A stretch of 64,000 nt of DNA from positions 124,001-188,000 of the forward strand of contig CAVONI010000008.1 in the NCBI GenBank assembly GCA_963697285.1, written 5' to 3'. This DNA comes from JAEUQQ01 sp963697285 (lineage in GTDB: Bacteria; Acidobacteriota; Vicinamibacteria; Vicinamibacterales; JAFNAJ01). A program made the position numbers and the translations under genes. Positions 62,334 to 64,000 of the stretch are shown here, piece after piece. The notes beneath the pieces were generated by a model that did not search any database, was not told where the DNA came from, and saw only the letters and a program-made list of their open reading frames with translations. The stretch's first letter is position 1. The number at the start of each line of letters is the position of its first letter.

Positions 62334-63346
62334 GAGCCCCCTCCAGGCTGATCGGCGAAGACCGGGGCGAACTCGGCGCGCCAGCCGTCGAGCAGGGGCT
62401 TGAGGCGCGTCGTGAACGCCTCGTGCTCGGCAGGGGTCAACTCGTGGAACTCGCCGTTGGGTGCGCTGCGGACCGTCGCCGCAAGCTCGTCGTAGTTGCT
62501 CCAGATCAGCGTGTTGTACTCGGACGTCGCGTCGTCGGCGAGCCGGCGTGCGATCGCGCGGTCGGCCTCCGGCAGGCCTTCCCAGAAGGCGCGGTTGACG
62601 ACCCAGACGTAGACGCTGCGCACCGGCCAGAGCACGACCTTCGGCGCGACCTCTTGCGTCTTGCCCGAGATGAACGTGTTGAAGGTGGTGAAGATCGCAT
62701 GCGCCACGCCCTGCTGGAGCGCCGTGTAGACCTCCTGGATCGGGATGTTGATGGTGGCCGCGCCCAGCTCGTTCCACGATCGCGCGAGCAGGTCGTGCCC
62801 CGACGAGCGCACCTTCAGGCCGCTGAAGTCGGCCGGCGTCCGGATGAGACTCGATCGGCCGGCCACGATCATCGGCCCTTCATCCCAGCAATCGAGAAGC
62901 GTCAGGCCCGACTTCTCGAGCGACGGCCTGACGCGTGGCTCGAGCCGCGTGTCGACGAACGCGTGGAACTGCTCGGTCGTGTCGAACTGGAAGGGAATGT
63001 CGAGCGCGCGGAACGCCTGGTCGAACGTGATGTAGTGCGTCTCGGGCTCGAGCGCCATCTCGGCGTCACCGAGCGCGGCGGCACGCACCGATTCGCGCGC
63101 GCCGTAGAGCTCGCCGCCCGTGAAGAACTGCACGCGCAAGCGCCCGGCGGTCTCGCGTTCGAGGTTCGCGGCGAACTTCCTGGCCACGACGAGGCGCGGG
63201 TGCGATTCGCTCACCGCGATCGGAAAACGGATCGTCCTGGCACCCGCCGACGCGCCGCCGCCGCCACAGCCGGCGCCGGCAGCCATGACGGTCATGGCGA
63301 TCACCAACGAGGGAGACACGAGCGACTTCAGGTGCGCAGCGGGCAT
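62330..63346 (-). CDS. dctP: TRAP substrate-binding protein (lipoprotein)
   Basis: 338 aa from the ATG at 63346; a GTG at 63391 could add 15 residues. The signal ends MAAGAGCGGGG, a lipoprotein-type Cys. DctP features are RFPIAVSESHPRLVVARKFA, RVQFFTGGELYGARE, TPADFSGLKVRSSGHDLLA and the helix EVYTALQQGVAHAIF. An Arg in GLKVRSSGH-type position binds the ligand carboxylate. Ligand not known. It is the first gene of the cluster, 118 bases downstream of the TonB receptor gene. Confidence 0.9.
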   Translation of the reverse strand: MPAAHLKSLVSPSLVIAMTVMAAGAGCGGGGASAGARTIRFPIAVSESHPRLVVARKFAANLERETAGRLRVQFFTGGELYGARESVRAAALGDAEMALEPETHYITFDQAFRALDIPFQFDTTEQFHAFVDTRLEPRVRPSLEKSGLTLLDCWDEGPMIVAGRSSLIRTPADFSGLKVRSSGHDLLARSWNELGAATINIPIQEVYTALQQGVAHAIFTTFNTFISGKTQEVAPKVVLWPVRSVYVWVVNRAFWEGLPEADRAIARRLADDATSEYNTLIWSNYDELAATVRSAPNGEFHELTPAEHEAFTTRLKPLLDGWRAEFAPVFADQPGGGS

Positions 63347-63464
63347 GTCACGTTCACCGGAACAGAAGGTGCGGGCCAGGTCGAGGCGCACGGCAGGTTC
63401 ATCCTGTCGTGCACCCCGGTCGGTTGTCGCAGCGTGGAGGCTGGCGAAGCCAGCTGACTCTACG

Positions 63465-64000
63465 TCAGAACTGCAACCGCAGCATCACCTGCGCGGCCCG
63501 CGCCGCCTGGCGATTCTGCCCCCGGAACGTCCCGTCGGGCGCGTAAGCGTAGTTCGGGCTGAACAACTGGTTGCTGCCCGAGCTGGCGGTGGTGTTCGTG
63601 CCGCCGAAGAACTCCTGGTCGGCGTCGGCGTTCGTCAGGTTGACGATGCTGAGCGACGTGTCGAGCTGCACCCCGGCGAGAACGAACCTCTTCGAGATCT
63701 TCAGGTTCCACGTGAACAAGTCGGGCGCCGCCACCTGGCCCTCGCCGCGCGTCGGATACGCGAATCGCAGCACGGTCGCCAGGGGATTGCTGACCACGCG
63801 CCCGTTCGGCAGCGTGAGCGTCGGCGGGCCGAACTTGGGATCGGCGGCCGCGATGCGGTCGATGATCGGCCCGGTCCACGCGCCCGACTGGAACGTGAGG
63901 TTGGTGGAGATATTCACATCCCACGGCATGCGGTACGAACCAGAGAGACGCAACGTGTGGGGAATCCACATGGGGCTTCGTGTCTGTGCGGTACCCGAGA
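63465..64000 (-). CDS. TonB-dependent receptor, C-terminal barrel (partial)
   Basis: The frame is open to the window edge; 178 residues are visible, ending AAQVMLRLQF-stop with the terminal Phe of outer-membrane barrels. Strands MWIPHTLRLSGSYRMPWDVN, ISTNLTFQSGAWTGPI and DLFTWNLKISKRFVLAG are those of the carboxypeptidase-regulatory TonB receptor type. Standing upstream of the TRAP-esterase cluster on the same strand, it may import its substrate. Confidence 0.82.
   Translation of the reverse strand, partial: SGTAQTRSPMWIPHTLRLSGSYRMPWDVNISTNLTFQSGAWTGPIIDRIAAADPKFGPPTLTLPNGRVVSNPLATVLRFAYPTRGEGQVAAPDLFTWNLKISKRFVLAGVQLDTSLSIVNLTNADADQEFFGGTNTTASSGSNQLFSPNYAYAPDGTFRGQNRQAARAAQVMLRLQF

Overview
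The window is high-GC bacterial chromosome. The gene content fits an Acidobacteriota bacterium, most likely Vicinamibacteria-like: large carboxypeptidase-regulatory TonB receptors, many secreted M16, M28, M43, S9 and M23 peptidases, acidobacterial-style minor pilins, and a DUF1015-serA-serC operon. This assignment is inferred from family content and was not tested by a search. No rRNA, tRNA, CRISPR array, integrase or complete insertion sequence is visible.

Layout. 1-12.6 kb is mostly housekeeping: a partial lipoprotein, polA, a secreted TPR protein, a PcnB/CCA-type nucleotidyltransferase, the serine operon, a coiled-coil beta-barrel protein and an M23 peptidase. 12.9-31.7 kb is a secretome and nutrient region: M28 and M43 peptidases, a sugar isomerase-like TIM barrel, a TonB receptor, an alpha/beta hydrolase, an aminotransferase-malQ-MFS group, an M16 pair and an S9 peptidase. 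31.8-36.8 kb is a minor-pilin operon (fimT-pilV-pilW-pilX). 37-48.1 kb is mixed metabolism: a hydrolase, a lyase with a tiny membrane protein and an SSS symporter, UspA, a PLP dehydratase with a DUF3052 protein, GNAT, a methyltransferase, an aminotransferase and a SpoU methyltransferase.

48.3-64 kb is the most interesting part. A GntR/FCD regulator faces ten tightly packed minus-strand genes (TRAP dctP-dctQ-dctM, PrpF-family isomerase, carboxylesterase, carboxylesterase-tannase fusion, MFS porter, Tat-exported Pht5-like protein, tannase, TcuA-like flavoprotein), with a TonB receptor upstream. It reads as a pathway for exported ester hydrolysis, uptake and breakdown of a polycarboxylic or aromatic acid. 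The substrate cannot be fixed from sequence.

Two general features stand out. Several genes have a -10 hexamer ending only 6-9 bases before the start codon with no Shine-Dalgarno sequence, which suggests leaderless mRNAs. Extragenic GC palindromes start exactly at the TAG stop codon of five genes. Eight genes between 3 and 37.5 kb carry about 15 single-base frame breaks in otherwise intact proteins, including polA. This looks like assembly error more than decay, so these genes are annotated across the breaks.
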